A stretch of DNA of 50,312 bases from a virus, in IMG/VR virus record IMGVR_UViG_3300008113_000106, positions 1-50,312 of that record. One strand, 5' to 3'. Numbering within the stretch: the first letter of the stretch is position 1; the number at the start of each line of letters is the position of its first letter. The notes below the pieces were generated by a model that searched no databases, was not told the DNA's origin, and saw only the letters and a list, made by a program, of their open reading frames with translations. A program made the translations under genes and the position numbers. This document shows, in pieces, positions 1 to 6,875 of the stretch.

Positions 1-1681
1 TTTCTTTAGTCATGTGCATACCGTAATCACGATTGACCGTACTATTAGGATGGATATCTGTTAAAAAAGACGGAGTACGCTCTAATAGTCTAGATCCTTC
101 GTTCTTTTCTACACAATGTTGGATAAAACCATAATCCATGTTTTCACATAGAGTTCTAGCATTGTAGTACTTTAAAAGAAGTTTAGTTATCTCATACCAC
201 TGCTCAATTTTTTTAGGTCGTCCAGTGTACGCAGCAACTACAATATTTTGCCACCCTTCTCCTTGAAGGTTGTGAACTCTCTTATAAATATAAGTTGAAC
301 CTAGGGACGTTGAGTATTGGGCTTGTGATTGTTTATAGGGGTCAGTTCCTGCAGTATAAAGACCATAAGGCGCATCTGTAATTGGGTATTCCCAAATTTG
401 AATAGCTCCCTCAATTGGATCATTAGGTTTTGCAGGGAAATTTTGTACAGGTTTTTTGTCTGTAAATTTATGTTGAACACGGCCTTCTTTATTCAGGTAC
501 AACTCTACGACATCCCCCTGAATCTCATTAGCCATTAAACTACTTAGTTGGTCTTGCAATAAATCAACAGGAAATATATTTTGAGATAACTCTAAGAAAC
601 ATTCCTCGTGAGTTAGTGGGTAGTACATTACTTCTTTTAAGTAAGCCTCTAGACCACTTGATTTTTTGATTTGTTCTCTGGATTTTAAAATTAAATCTTT
701 TCCTTTTTGTTCGTCAGATACCCAAATATTTATATTATCTAATTCTGACTGATCTGGCTTTTCTAGAAATAAACCTAGTGGAGTAGATTCTTTCGGAACT
801 TTTAAAGAACGTGTGCCTGGAATAAATAGACCGTAACTTTTTCCAGACTCATGTACATCTACGGGTAAAAAATTATATGCTTCAGGGTTATTAAAGAGTT
901 CTTCAAGATCCCCCGCTTTTGTCATATCTCCTGAAGTCCCAATGACGAAAGGAGAACAACGCCATCCATATGGACTGTCAAAACATGGAGTAGTTGCCGC
1001 CAAGCAGTTAAGAATTTTTCCTTTACCTCCTTCTTCCAAAAGAAAAGAAGAAAGAGTAAGACCAGCAGCTGCTTCCGTATTGTTGCCTTCGTCAAAGTTT
1101 CTGACGTGGAATTTAGACCATTCATTTCTTGCACTTGTTTTTTTATCTTTAAATCCTAATGTAACTAATTTTTTCCAATCGTCCTCAATTCTTGGGAATC
1201 TAAAAAAATCAGGAAGATTACGTAATCCTAAATCTACATAATCTGTAATTACTTTTAAGTCAGGACCATTAAGGGCTGAGATAAGATTATCTGAGCCTCT
1301 TTGAGTAACTGCCTTATGTGCAATATATGAAGATGTTAATACAGATTTAGAGATACGACGACTTCCTACCATCACAACTCCTTTTTTACCATCTTCGTGG
1401 TTTTCAGCATTTCTTATAGTTTCATCCACAGCTAAGTACGTGTCCCATAGTTGTGGCCTGTCTAACTTACGTACTTGGCGTTTTCCTTGCATAGTGTCTA
1501 TATAAATAGACCACATGTTTAAATGCCAATAAATAAAAGGAGAAAAGTAGAAACCATTAATTGTTACTCCTTCTGTAATTTTTTTATCTTCATTCTCCCA
1601 GAAAGGTGTATACTCAGAAGACTCCACATCAGGAGTACTTCTCATATTAATTAAAAATTCTGGAGAATCTAGATTATACAT
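1..1681 (-). CDS. terL: Terminase large subunit (partial, C-terminus beyond window)
   Basis: This is the packaging motor ATPase/nuclease that drives DNA into the prohead. About 560 residues are present; the gene starts at an ATG whose first base is 1681 and runs off the left edge. Visible motifs are a Walker A-like GSRRISKS (residues 106-113), a Walker B FLLEE (about 213-217) with a catalytic Glu pair, and a coupling motif GTSGD (about 248-252). RuvC-type nuclease acidic positions appear in AGTDPYKQ (Asp near 447) and LCENMDYG (Glu near 513). The P-loop is non-canonical (no GKT), as in many diverged phage terminases. It follows the 105-aa gene by only 5 nt, as expected for a packaging operon. 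The TerL call is confident; the edge truncation is from the window, not a mutation. Confidence 0.9.
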   Translation of the reverse strand, partial: MYNLDSPEFLINMRSTPDVESSEYTPFWENEDKKITEGVTINGFYFSPFIYWHLNMWSIYIDTMQGKRQVRKLDRPQLWDTYLAVDETIRNAENHEDGKKGVVMVGSRRISKSVLTSSYIAHKAVTQRGSDNLISALNGPDLKVITDYVDLGLRNLPDFFRFPRIEDDWKKLVTLGFKDKKTSARNEWSKFHVRNFDEGNNTEAAAGLTLSSFLLEEGGKGKILNCLAATTPCFDSPYGWRCSPFVIGTSGDMTKAGDLEELFNNPEAYNFLPVDVHESGKSYGLFIPGTRSLKVPKESTPLGLFLEKPDQSELDNINIWVSDEQKGKDLILKSREQIKKSSGLEAYLKEVMYYPLTHEECFLELSQNIFPVDLLQDQLSSLMANEIQGDVVELYLNKEGRVQHKFTDKKPVQNFPAKPNDPIEGAIQIWEYPITDAPYGLYTAGTDPYKQSQAQYSTSLGSTYIYKRVHNLQGEGWQNIVVAAYTGRPKKIEQWYEITKLLLKYYNARTLCENMDYGFIQHCVEKNEGSRLLERTPSFLTDIHPNSTVNRDYGMHMTKE

Positions 1682-1686
1682 AACTT

Positions 1687-2004
1687 TTAATAAAATTTTT
1701 GCATTTTACCATTAATCTCTTGAGACCCTCGAGCCTCAGACTTTAACTCTTCTTTTTCTCTAAGTTTATCTACAACATCAAGAAGAGCTAAGTACTCTTT
1801 CATAGTATCTCTTAAAGATTTAATTTGACTTTCTATAGAAGCGATTACCATAGGCATCGTTCCACCTTTAGCAGTAGGCTTCCATTCAATTCTATCCTTC
1901 AAAGAGTTAATAGGATTATTATCTATATAACCTCTCCATTCTGCTAGCTTAGACTCTGCCCAATCTAATTCTGCAGATACATATGCTTGTTTTTTAGTGC
2001 TCAT
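1687..2004 (-). CDS. Small protein next to TerL; possible small terminase subunit
   Basis: A 105-aa, charged, mostly helical protein. The second half (about residues 50-90) is rich in Leu/Glu/Lys heptad-like spacing and could form a coiled coil. It lies 5 nt upstream of terL and overlaps the preceding 69-aa gene by 11 nt, so the three are probably co-translated. Position and helical nature fit a terminase small subunit or packaging accessory protein, but I see no recognisable HTH and do not recognise the family. The TerS role is inference from position only. Confidence 0.6.
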   Translation of the reverse strand: MSTKKQAYVSAELDWAESKLAEWRGYIDNNPINSLKDRIEWKPTAKGGTMPMVIASIESQIKSLRDTMKEYLALLDVVDKLREKEELKSEARGSQEINGKMQKFY

Positions 2005-2203
2005 ACTTTTTTGTAAATTCTTCTAATCCAAGATTCATAAAATCATCTAACAACTTTGCATAGAAGTCGTCATTTCTTCCTGTAACCCCATAAGAGTATC
2101 CAGCTTTCCAAAATACTTTTAAAACTTCGTAAAAGCAATCTTGAAAAGTTGGAGACGTACTCTCAATTTTATTGGGGGAGCGGTGGTTGGTTTTCCCTGT
2201 CAT
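1994..2203 (-). CDS. Hypothetical protein, 69 aa
   Basis: A small acidic/aromatic protein (contains FYEVLKVFWKAGYSYG) with no recognised domain. It overlaps the start of the 105-aa gene by 11 nt and sits in the terminase operon, which supports it as real. The small size and position also allow a packaging accessory role, but nothing in the sequence shows this. Confidence 0.5.
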   Translation of the reverse strand: MTGKTNHRSPNKIESTSPTFQDCFYEVLKVFWKAGYSYGVTGRNDDFYAKLLDDFMNLGLEEFTKKYEH

Positions 2204-2212
2204 AATTGCTAA

Positions 2213-2365
2213 TTAGTTTTTCTTGCTCTTATTGTGGACGTTTTCCTCAATAAGCATGTAAGGCATAATGTAAACTTCTACTCCACACTTAGTTCCTTTG
2301 TTTCCTCCGCAACCGTTAGTGATAGTACTAGTTTGTTTTGTTTGGGTTAATTCTTGTGTTTTCAT
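2213..2365 (-). CDS. Hypothetical Gly/Cys-containing peptide, 50 aa
   Basis: An ATG-started frame filling the gap between its neighbours (10 nt from each). The product has a polar Thr/Gln-rich N-terminus, a central NGCGGNKGTKC segment with two cysteines, and a Lys-rich end. It is preceded by an A-rich leader (AAACTAGATAT). No family recognised; the cysteines could bind metal or form a disulfide. Confidence 0.45.
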   Translation of the reverse strand: MKTQELTQTKQTSTITNGCGGNKGTKCGVEVYIMPYMLIEENVHNKSKKN

Positions 2366-2375
2366 ATATCTAATT

Positions 2376-2780
2376 TTAGTGTGTTTCTTCTGATTCTTCC
2401 TTTTCGCCTTCTATAGCGTGCCATTTAAGTTCCAACTTTCTATTAGGATGCAAAGCATTCCAGCTTTCAATCCCGCAATTCGAAGATAAGGAGGCTGTTT
2501 TAAACTCGAGGACGCAACTACATAACGAACAGTGGAATTCTTTTCTATCGCTTCCGTATGAAGCATTGTACAGTTCTTTAAACTCCTGCGAGGTTCTTGC
2601 ATTTCTGGAGTTATAAGGACAGTTGAGACAAATGTCCATTCGTTCTGCGATAATGTTTTGTTTTTCATTACTTAGAAGTTTAAAATCATTCGCTACTTTC
2701 GTCGCCATCCCCTCCATCACTTTGTCTATGTTCTGGAGACCTTTTAAGCTCATGTTCAGGTATTCTCTGAATTGGTTCAT
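2376..2780 (-). CDS. Zinc-ribbon-like cysteine-rich protein
   Basis: The 134-aa product has CLNC (residues 51-54) and, about 30 residues later, CSLCSC (84-89) followed by a lone Cys and a Trp-containing tail. This spacing looks like a structural zinc-binding module. The longest frame overlaps the 182-aa gene upstream by 95 nt, which is unusual; in-frame ATGs at 2717 and 2708 would cut the overlap to about 20-30 nt, and the 2708 ATG follows a GGAGGGG stretch. The real start may therefore be internal. It belongs to the terminase-side operon. Function unknown. Confidence 0.6.
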   Translation of the reverse strand: MNQFREYLNMSLKGLQNIDKVMEGMATKVANDFKLLSNEKQNIIAERMDICLNCPYNSRNARTSQEFKELYNASYGSDRKEFHCSLCSCVLEFKTASLSSNCGIESWNALHPNRKLELKWHAIEGEKEESEETH

Positions 2781-3234
2781 ATAATCTTTTTAAATGTTTC
2801 TCTATGTGTGAAAGTTTTGCTTCTTTATTGACATATACTAAGTCCCTAATTGCGTCTGCCTTTTTTATTTTAGTTAATCTAATTCTTAAACTCCCTAAAG
2901 CCTTTTCTAAAAAAGCATATCTAGAGTAAAAATAAGGAGTCGTAAGCCATCCTCTGTCGTTGCCGTTTATAAAGTCTTCATAAGCGTCTTCTAAGCCCGT
3001 AACATGTCCTCTCATGTATCTTAAAGCTGCACCGAAATCTAATTCAAATCTTCCCAGATTTTTTAAATAGACTTTGAGTGTAGGTTTAAGAATCATATCC
3101 TCCAGTGTTTTATTTAAATACCAATTATAAACTGTTTCAATATCATTAATAGTGTGGCCAGACTCTTTTGCTACTTCAGAGTATAAACCATAAGATCTGT
3201 ATTCTATTTCTTTCTGATTCTTAAGAGGTAGCAT
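2686..3234 (-). CDS. Hypothetical protein, 182 aa, packaging-side operon
   Basis: A helical, basic protein (LRIRLTKIKKADAIRDL region) with an acidic Gly/Asp C-terminal tail (DGGDGDESSE). It overlaps the wHTH gene upstream by 14 nt and the zinc-ribbon gene downstream by up to 95 nt. The N-terminal part (YSEVAKESGHTINDIETVYNWYLN) resembles a DNA-binding or adaptor helix bundle and is another candidate for a terminase small subunit, since such proteins carry N-terminal HTHs. This is only a suggestion. Confidence 0.6.
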   Translation of the reverse strand: MLPLKNQKEIEYRSYGLYSEVAKESGHTINDIETVYNWYLNKTLEDMILKPTLKVYLKNLGRFELDFGAALRYMRGHVTGLEDAYEDFINGNDRGWLTTPYFYSRYAFLEKALGSLRIRLTKIKKADAIRDLVYVNKEAKLSHIEKHLKRLYEPIQRIPEHELKRSPEHRQSDGGDGDESSE

Positions 3235-3583
3235 CTTCTTCAGAATTAACTGGAATTTCGGTTTCTTGTACTCTAGTTGATAATTCTAAAGTTAAAATAG
3301 CTCGAGTCTTTCCTGCGGGAACAAGTCTTCTGTTGACTACATTTCTTTCTAAGACTCCTAGCTTTCTTAACTTTGTAATTGCATTAGATATAACTTGGGT
3401 AGATGTATCATTTATTTCAGCCAAAGACTTTTTAATATCTTTGTTAATTGTACCATAGTAAGAACTATGTGCTAATATGCTAGTATATAGATCTGATAAT
3501 CTATATCCTGCAAGTCTTAGCAATATGTCAATATAGGCTTGGTGCAATTCTACACCCCCGTCGTATCTTCTTGCAACTTTCAT
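3221..3583 (-). CDS. Winged-helix DNA-binding protein, putative regulator
   Basis: About 120 aa when started at the ATG at 3583. The segment from about YYGTINKDIKKSLAEI through ISNAITKLRKLGVLERN reads as a winged helix: a recognition helix after a short turn, then Arg-rich wing residues (NRRLVPAGKTRAILTLEL). A longer frame to 3676 adds a hydrophobic, AT-coded N-terminus that would lie upstream of the promoter at 3602-3631 and is unlikely to be translated. The gene is the first in the terminase operon and sits just beyond that late-type promoter. It could regulate late transcription or bind packaging DNA; which is unknown. Confidence 0.7.
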   Translation of the reverse strand: MKVARRYDGGVELHQAYIDILLRLAGYRLSDLYTSILAHSSYYGTINKDIKKSLAEINDTSTQVISNAITKLRKLGVLERNVVNRRLVPAGKTRAILTLELSTRVQETEIPVNSEEDATS

Positions 3584-3601
3584 TTTTTGGTTGGTTTTAT
3601 T

Positions 3602-3631
3602 CAAAGATAACATCATAAAATAAAAAGTCAA
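3602..3631 (-). promoter_or_regulatory. Bacteroidota-type promoter for the terminase operon
   Basis: On the minus strand TTGAC (3627-3631) is followed after exactly 17 nt by TATCTTTG (3602-3609), fitting the TANNTTTG -7 consensus. The first gene starts 18 nt downstream at 3583. The same arrangement with the same spacing recurs at 5815, 11510 and 16248. Confidence 0.65.
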
Positions 3632-3693
3632 GTTAAAAGTTATAACAAGAAAGATTAAAGTTAAATTTATTAACAATAAAAGTTAAAGAAGTG

Positions 3694-3724
3694 TTTAGTT
3701 TTTCAAAAACATTTTATATATTTG
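3694..3724 (+). promoter_or_regulatory. Plus-strand promoter for a non-coding transcript
   Basis: TATATTTG at 3717-3724 fits the Bacteroidota -7 box. A TTTAG at 3694-3698 lies where a -33 element would be. It points into the structured region at 3.73-4.05 kb, against the direction of all neighbouring genes. Confidence 0.5.
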
Positions 3725-3730
3725 CCTCGG

Positions 3731-4053
3731 CACCGCTTCCAAGCGACCACCTGTGAGGGCCAAAAGGTAATTAGCAGGTTAGAAGTCGGATAGTAGTCTA
3801 CGGGATTGTAATAATATCCAAGCATAGTGGATGAGGTTTCTCCGATAGTGTCAAAAAAGATAGTTCTTCGAAATACACAGTGCCATACCCTAGTAAGAGG
3901 ACTAGGCAAGGGGTGGACAAAATATGGACTTATCGGGAAAGCCTGTGATGACTTTCTGCGGTATTTGGTAAACAAGTATACTTGTAAGACTGCTGTGTAA
4001 TAAGAATACTATTAAATAAAAATACCCCAGCAAACATGGTTTGCTTAGGGTAT
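3731..4053 (+). ncRNA. Candidate structured non-coding RNA, about 300 nt, unassigned
   Basis: No credible protein is encoded here in either direction. The stretch is richer in G+C than its flanks, has a plus-strand promoter-like box just upstream and a strong terminator at its end. Short complementary segments are dense: CGCT/AGCG around 3734-3745, an ACCTG/CAGGT pair, a TCGGA/TCCGA pair enclosing about 47 nt, a perfect CCTAGT-AAGAGG-ACTAGG hairpin nested in a CCA/TGG plus CCC/GGG helix, and the 14-bp palindrome ACAAGTATACTTGT. I could not match it to tmRNA, RNase P, 6S or group I intron landmarks. Strand is inferred from the promoter; exact ends are approximate. Confidence 0.5.
4022..4053. 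terminator. Bidirectional rho-independent terminator
   Basis: The stem ATACCC + AGCAAAC pairs with GTTTGCT + GGGTAT around an ATG loop, with a small internal bulge. On the minus strand it is followed by TTTTTATTT, ending the lysis-type cassette; on the plus strand it can end the transcript starting near 3731. Confidence 0.8.
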
Positions 4054-4076
4054 CCCTATGTTTAAAATATACTAAC

Positions 4077-4445
4077 TTATTTCAAACGCTGAATTTCAGC
4101 ATTTATCTGATGAGCCGTAAATGTGGCCTTCATTCCTATTCCTGCTTCCCAGCGTTTTACTTCTACACCGTCTTTAAAATAGATTACAGTGGGAAGGGTG
4201 ATAATTTTATGCTTTGTTTTTGCTTGCGTGTTTTTAGCTATATCAATTTCGTGATAGGAGTACCATTTAATTGCATCCAGTCCTGTTACATTAGGAGAGG
4301 TATTCCAGCTAGCATTAAATTGGGCTAGTACATACTTGCTACTAGCAGGGTTAAATAGTGGTCCAGGTTGTTTAGTCTCTTCTGTCAAAATTGCAGCAAA
4401 TAGTGAGATAAAAATTACACTAAAAATTCCGAGTATTGTTTTCAT
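4077..4445 (-). CDS. Membrane-anchored/secreted thioredoxin-fold protein lacking CxxC
   Basis: 122 aa with an N-terminal hydrophobic segment (residues 3-20) that can serve as a signal or anchor. The rest follows a thioredoxin pattern: strand VLAQFNASW (39-47), then WNTSPN where WCGPCK would be, a DI strand (EIDIA, 66-70), and the cis-Pro strand LPTVIYFKDG (84-93). Both redox cysteines are absent, so disulfide exchange by the usual mechanism is excluded; a binding or scaffold role is more likely. It is the last gene of the cassette with the lysin and holin-like genes and ends just before a strong terminator, 4 nt after the next gene. The fold call is fairly sure, the role unknown. Confidence 0.7.
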   Translation of the reverse strand: MKTILGIFSVIFISLFAAILTEETKQPGPLFNPASSKYVLAQFNASWNTSPNVTGLDAIKWYSYHEIDIAKNTQAKTKHKIITLPTVIYFKDGVEVKRWEAGIGMKATFTAHQINAEIQRLK

Positions 4446-4449
4446 ATGA

Positions 4450-4755
4450 TTAGTTTTTTTCTTCTAGTCTTTTAATTCTTTCTTCGTGACCCTGTAATGT
4501 TTGGCGAGCAATTTCGTCTTTCATTTGGTACTCTTGTCTAGAGGGAGGCCAAGTTTCTTTAGCAGCTGGATCAGCAGGATCTACTTGATAGAAGCCTTTT
4601 CCAGGCTTCAGTGCGTTAACTTTCTCTTCGATACGAGCATCAATGCTTGAATCAAAGGCATACCAACCTCCGATAAGAGAAGCAACTCCTACAACAATTC
4701 CTGCAAGTGTTTTAATACTTATCTTAAATTTTAAATCTTCGTTTATTTCTTCCAT
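4450..4755 (-). CDS. Single-TM protein with C-terminal coiled coil; possible inner-membrane spanin
   Basis: About 101 aa from the ATG at 4755 (a GTG at 4764 would add three residues). A transmembrane segment (roughly residues 14-33, LAGIVVGVASLIGGWYAF) is followed by a polar region with a Pro-rich stretch and a charged C-terminal helix (HEERIKRLEEKN). This architecture, in a cassette with lysin and holin-like genes, resembles Rz-type inner-membrane spanins, but no outer-membrane partner with a lipobox is visible beside it. Confidence 0.6.
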   Translation of the reverse strand: MEEINEDLKFKISIKTLAGIVVGVASLIGGWYAFDSSIDARIEEKVNALKPGKGFYQVDPADPAAKETWPPSRQEYQMKDEIARQTLQGHEERIKRLEEKN

Positions 4756-4821
4756 TGTAGACACGATTACCTATATATTTAAATTGAAAATAAAAAACAA
4801 TAAATAGAATTACGACCCCAT

Positions 4822-5493
4822 TTACTTCTTATTAACAGGCTTTGAACTAGCCTTACGAACAGTATCTTTCTTCTCTCCTAGTACTTTATGTTCAGGATAA
4901 ATGTCAGAAGATTCAAGTAAAGTATAAGTAAAGCTATTTCCGTGAATTGCTGAAGCTTGTTTAATGATCTTCATAAACTCATCAAAATCTCTTTGTTTCT
5001 TAAATACTTGGCAACCTTCAGACCAATTTTCTACAAACGTAGAATCTAACCCAGCTTTGTGAATATTAATCCCACAATTAGAACATTCAGTAATTTTATC
5101 TTTGTCAAACTCAAGGTCACGGTCTCCATCACGATAAAGTTTTAAATTACCTATTTGACGTAATGCTTGGTATTTACCTTGATGTAATCCGATAGCATGT
5201 GATTTACGATATTGACCTGGAACTAAGAAAGCCACACCACCTACAGCTTTGCCTTCTAACATACCTTTTTTACCAGGTTCAGTAGTTGCTTGCCACTGGT
5301 GAAATTTCCAAACACCGTACTCCTTGTAGGCCAAAGTAATAGTATCATCAAATACATTAGTTACTTCACTTCCTGTAGCTACGTTACGTACTCCAATGAT
5401 GTTTACATCATAGCTTTTATTTGCGTCGTCGTTAAACCAAACATATTTTTTGTCGGCAACGGCTTTTTTGATTATATCTAAACTGTAATTCAT
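4822..5493 (-). CDS. Putative endolysin with L,D-transpeptidase-like active-site motifs
   Basis: 223 aa. A central domain contains GINIH (residues 141-145, His145) and, 13 residues later, WSEGCQV (157-163, Cys161). The order His...S-x-G-C is the catalytic signature of YkuD-type L,D-transpeptidases, which act on peptidoglycan peptides. There is no signal peptide, so a holin or other route would be needed; the 98-aa holin-like gene lies 2 nt upstream. The C-terminus is Lys-rich (RKASSKPVNKK) and may bind the wall. Phage proteins of this sort are usually read as lysins, but bond cleavage versus exchange cannot be told from sequence. The motif is clear, the role inferred. Confidence 0.65.
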   Translation of the reverse strand: MNYSLDIIKKAVADKKYVWFNDDANKSYDVNIIGVRNVATGSEVTNVFDDTITLAYKEYGVWKFHQWQATTEPGKKGMLEGKAVGGVAFLVPGQYRKSHAIGLHQGKYQALRQIGNLKLYRDGDRDLEFDKDKITECSNCGINIHKAGLDSTFVENWSEGCQVFKKQRDFDEFMKIIKQASAIHGNSFTYTLLESSDIYPEHKVLGEKKDTVRKASSKPVNKK

Positions 5494-5495
5494 AG

Positions 5496-5792
5496 TTAAG
5501 GTGTGTTGAGATCAGATTTACCTTTGTTACCAAAAGCTTTAATAGCACGATCTATATTAGTAAAACCAGCTAAGAAAAGAATGACTGTAACCACTGAGTC
5601 AGTAAGATGCTCAGACGGCTGTATGTCTTTGTGAGTAAGAGCACTAGCGATAAAGCCAAATCCAAGACAAGCAACCAGAAATAGTAAAGCTAGTCTTTTT
5701 GATGAGGCCTCCCCATCAGCATCAGCTAAAAATGCTTTTACCCAACTCAACAGAGATGAGAAGACTTTTCCAATAGAGTTTAAAAATTTCAT
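5496..5792 (-). CDS. Holin-like membrane protein, 98 aa
   Basis: Two hydrophobic segments (about residues 33-51, RLALLFLVACLGFGFIAS, and 66-78, VVTVILFLAGFTN) flank a short polar loop, with an amphipathic N-terminus and a charged C-terminus: the layout of a class II holin or two-TM lysis protein. It is the first gene of the lysis-type cassette and lies directly downstream of a TTGAC-N17-TATTTTTG promoter. The lysin gene begins 2 nt after its stop, which supports coupled expression. Confidence 0.65.
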   Translation of the reverse strand: MKFLNSIGKVFSSLLSWVKAFLADADGEASSKRLALLFLVACLGFGFIASALTHKDIQPSEHLTDSVVTVILFLAGFTNIDRAIKAFGNKGKSDLNTP

Positions 5793-5814
5793 AACTGTTA
5801 ACTTTTATCATTAA

Positions 5815-5844
5815 CAAAAATAAACTTTTAAAAAAATAAGTCAA
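5815..5844 (-). promoter_or_regulatory. Promoter of the lysis-type cassette
   Basis: TTGAC (5840-5844) and TATTTTTG (5815-5822) on the minus strand, spaced 17 nt, lying between tRNA-Leu and the holin-like gene (ATG at 5792). Confidence 0.6.
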
Positions 5845-5857
5845 TAGTAAATACGGG

Positions 5858-5943
5858 TACTCGGGACGGGAATCGAACCCGTACTGACATTACTGCCAAC
5901 AGGATTTTAAGTCCTGCGCGTCTACCTATTCCGCCACCCGAGT
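5858..5943 (-). tRNA. tRNA-Leu (anticodon UAA)
   Basis: Full cloverleaf read on the minus strand: acceptor ACTCGGG/CCCGAGT, D-arm with GGCGGAATAGGTAGACGC, anticodon stem CAGGA/TCCTG around CTTAAAA (anticodon TAA), a long class II variable arm, and a T arm ending in TTCGATTCCCG. The 86-nt length and variable arm fit tRNA-Leu. CCA is not encoded. It lies between the 91-aa gene and the lysis promoter and could supplement reading of the UUA codons common in this AT-rich genome. Confidence 0.95.
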
Positions 5944-5961
5944 AAATTAAGGGATAAACCC

Positions 5962-6237
5962 TTAATCTAACTCGTCGGGTAGTTGTTCGTAATCGGCAGG
6001 TACAAAGGCAAAATTTTCTAAATCAATTTGTCCTTTGCCATACGTTTCTTCAATTGTTCTGAAGAACTCGTTTTGTTCTTTTATAAGTTGATCCATAACT
6101 TCCATTACTTGACGTTTTAATTCTGTCAAATCTTTTAGTTGTAGTTCAATCTTACCTAAATCTAGAATAACTCCTTGAGTCTTCTGTTGAAACGCTTTAA
6201 GGGTTTCGATTTCCTGTTCTGATAGTTTAGTAGCCAT
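5962..6237 (-). CDS. Coiled-coil protein, 91 aa
   Basis: Residues about 5-70 form one long charged helix with heptad-like hydrophobics (LGKIELQLKDLTELKRQVMEVM), ending in an acidic tail (EQLPDELD). It resembles prefoldin-like or tail-assembly coiled-coil proteins but no family is recognised. It lies 3 nt from the next upstream gene and just upstream of tRNA-Leu, in the late operon. Confidence 0.6.
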   Translation of the reverse strand: MATKLSEQEIETLKAFQQKTQGVILDLGKIELQLKDLTELKRQVMEVMDQLIKEQNEFFRTIEETYGKGQIDLENFAFVPADYEQLPDELD

Positions 6238-6240
6238 AAA

Positions 6241-6507
6241 TTATTCGAAGCATTGAAGCATTTGTGCTTTTGATAATACAGTAAGTTGTTCGTGGTCTTT
6301 GATAAAGTTTTTAAGAGTTTCTTTATCTGAAGGATCAAGTTCTAATTCTTCTCCTGCATGTAATTTTAAAGCCCATGCCATGTACTTTAATGCATCCCCC
6401 CTACTTGCGCTAGCAAGCATTTGTGCTACAAGTTTACCGAGGTTTGAACCTTCGATGTCTTTACCATCTAAATCTGTGATAGCTTTGTTTAGATTAATTT
6501 TTTTCAT
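6241..6507 (-). CDS. Hypothetical protein, 88 aa, tail-operon
   Basis: A helical protein starting with KKINLNKAITDLDGK and a central amphipathic segment (LGKLVAQMLASASRGDALKYMAWALKL). No recognised domain, though the pattern resembles small tail-assembly or connector accessory proteins of phages. Close spacing to the neighbouring coiled-coil gene (3 nt) suggests joint translation. Confidence 0.55.
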   Translation of the reverse strand: MKKINLNKAITDLDGKDIEGSNLGKLVAQMLASASRGDALKYMAWALKLHAGEELELDPSDKETLKNFIKDHEQLTVLSKAQMLQCFE

Positions 6508-6527
6508 ATAGGTTGGTTTTTAATTTT

Positions 6528-6836
6528 TTATTCTACTGATTCTTCTTCTAGCTCAGCAAGTCCAAGTTTACCTAATGCCCAGCTTAGTGCATAGGAATCA
6601 TCTGAACCCCAAAGTGCGTACTCTTCTGTAGTCATATGTAAGTTTCCAACAAGAATACTCTCTCCTGGAATCTCAGTTTGAACTTCATCAATCGCATAAG
6701 GAACTGCTTTTTTGAGTTCCCAATAAAAAGTAGGGGCAGCTTCACTAGACTTTTTTAAGTCTATCTGAAGACATTTAAGAGTGAAATACTTAGCAATGCC
6801 TTTAGTAGGAATTTCTACAGGTTGAATCTTAATCAT
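6528..6836 (-). CDS. Hypothetical virion-associated protein, 102 aa
   Basis: A compact mixed alpha/beta protein with an acidic C-terminus (ELEEESVE). Its segment EEYALWGSDDSYALSWALGKLGL resembles small phage structural proteins but I do not recognise a family. A TATATTTG promoter-like box ends exactly 4 nt before its ATG, implying a leaderless or near-leaderless mRNA. Confidence 0.55.
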   Translation of the reverse strand: MIKIQPVEIPTKGIAKYFTLKCLQIDLKKSSEAAPTFYWELKKAVPYAIDEVQTEIPGESILVGNLHMTTEEYALWGSDDSYALSWALGKLGLAELEEESVE

Positions 6837-6840
6837 AGTA

Positions 6841-6848
6841 CAAATATA
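6841..6848 (-). promoter_or_regulatory. -7 promoter box abutting a start codon
   Basis: TATATTTG on the minus strand, 4 nt before the ATG at 6836; no TTGAC lies 17 nt further upstream. The same box-N4-start layout occurs at 11505 and 16867. Confidence 0.45.
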
Positions 6849-6875
6849 TTATTTTTTTTATAGTTTTTATCATTT

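Noticed and set aside
922-1241. Two opposing short frames inside the terminase gene
   Set aside because: Shadows in alternative frames of the well-supported TerL.
3703-3975. Minus-strand reading frame of 90 codons within the structured RNA locus
   Set aside because: Non-ATG (TTG) start, odd composition, and it runs through dense base-paired elements between a terminator and the opposing promoter; a non-coding transcript explains the stretch better.
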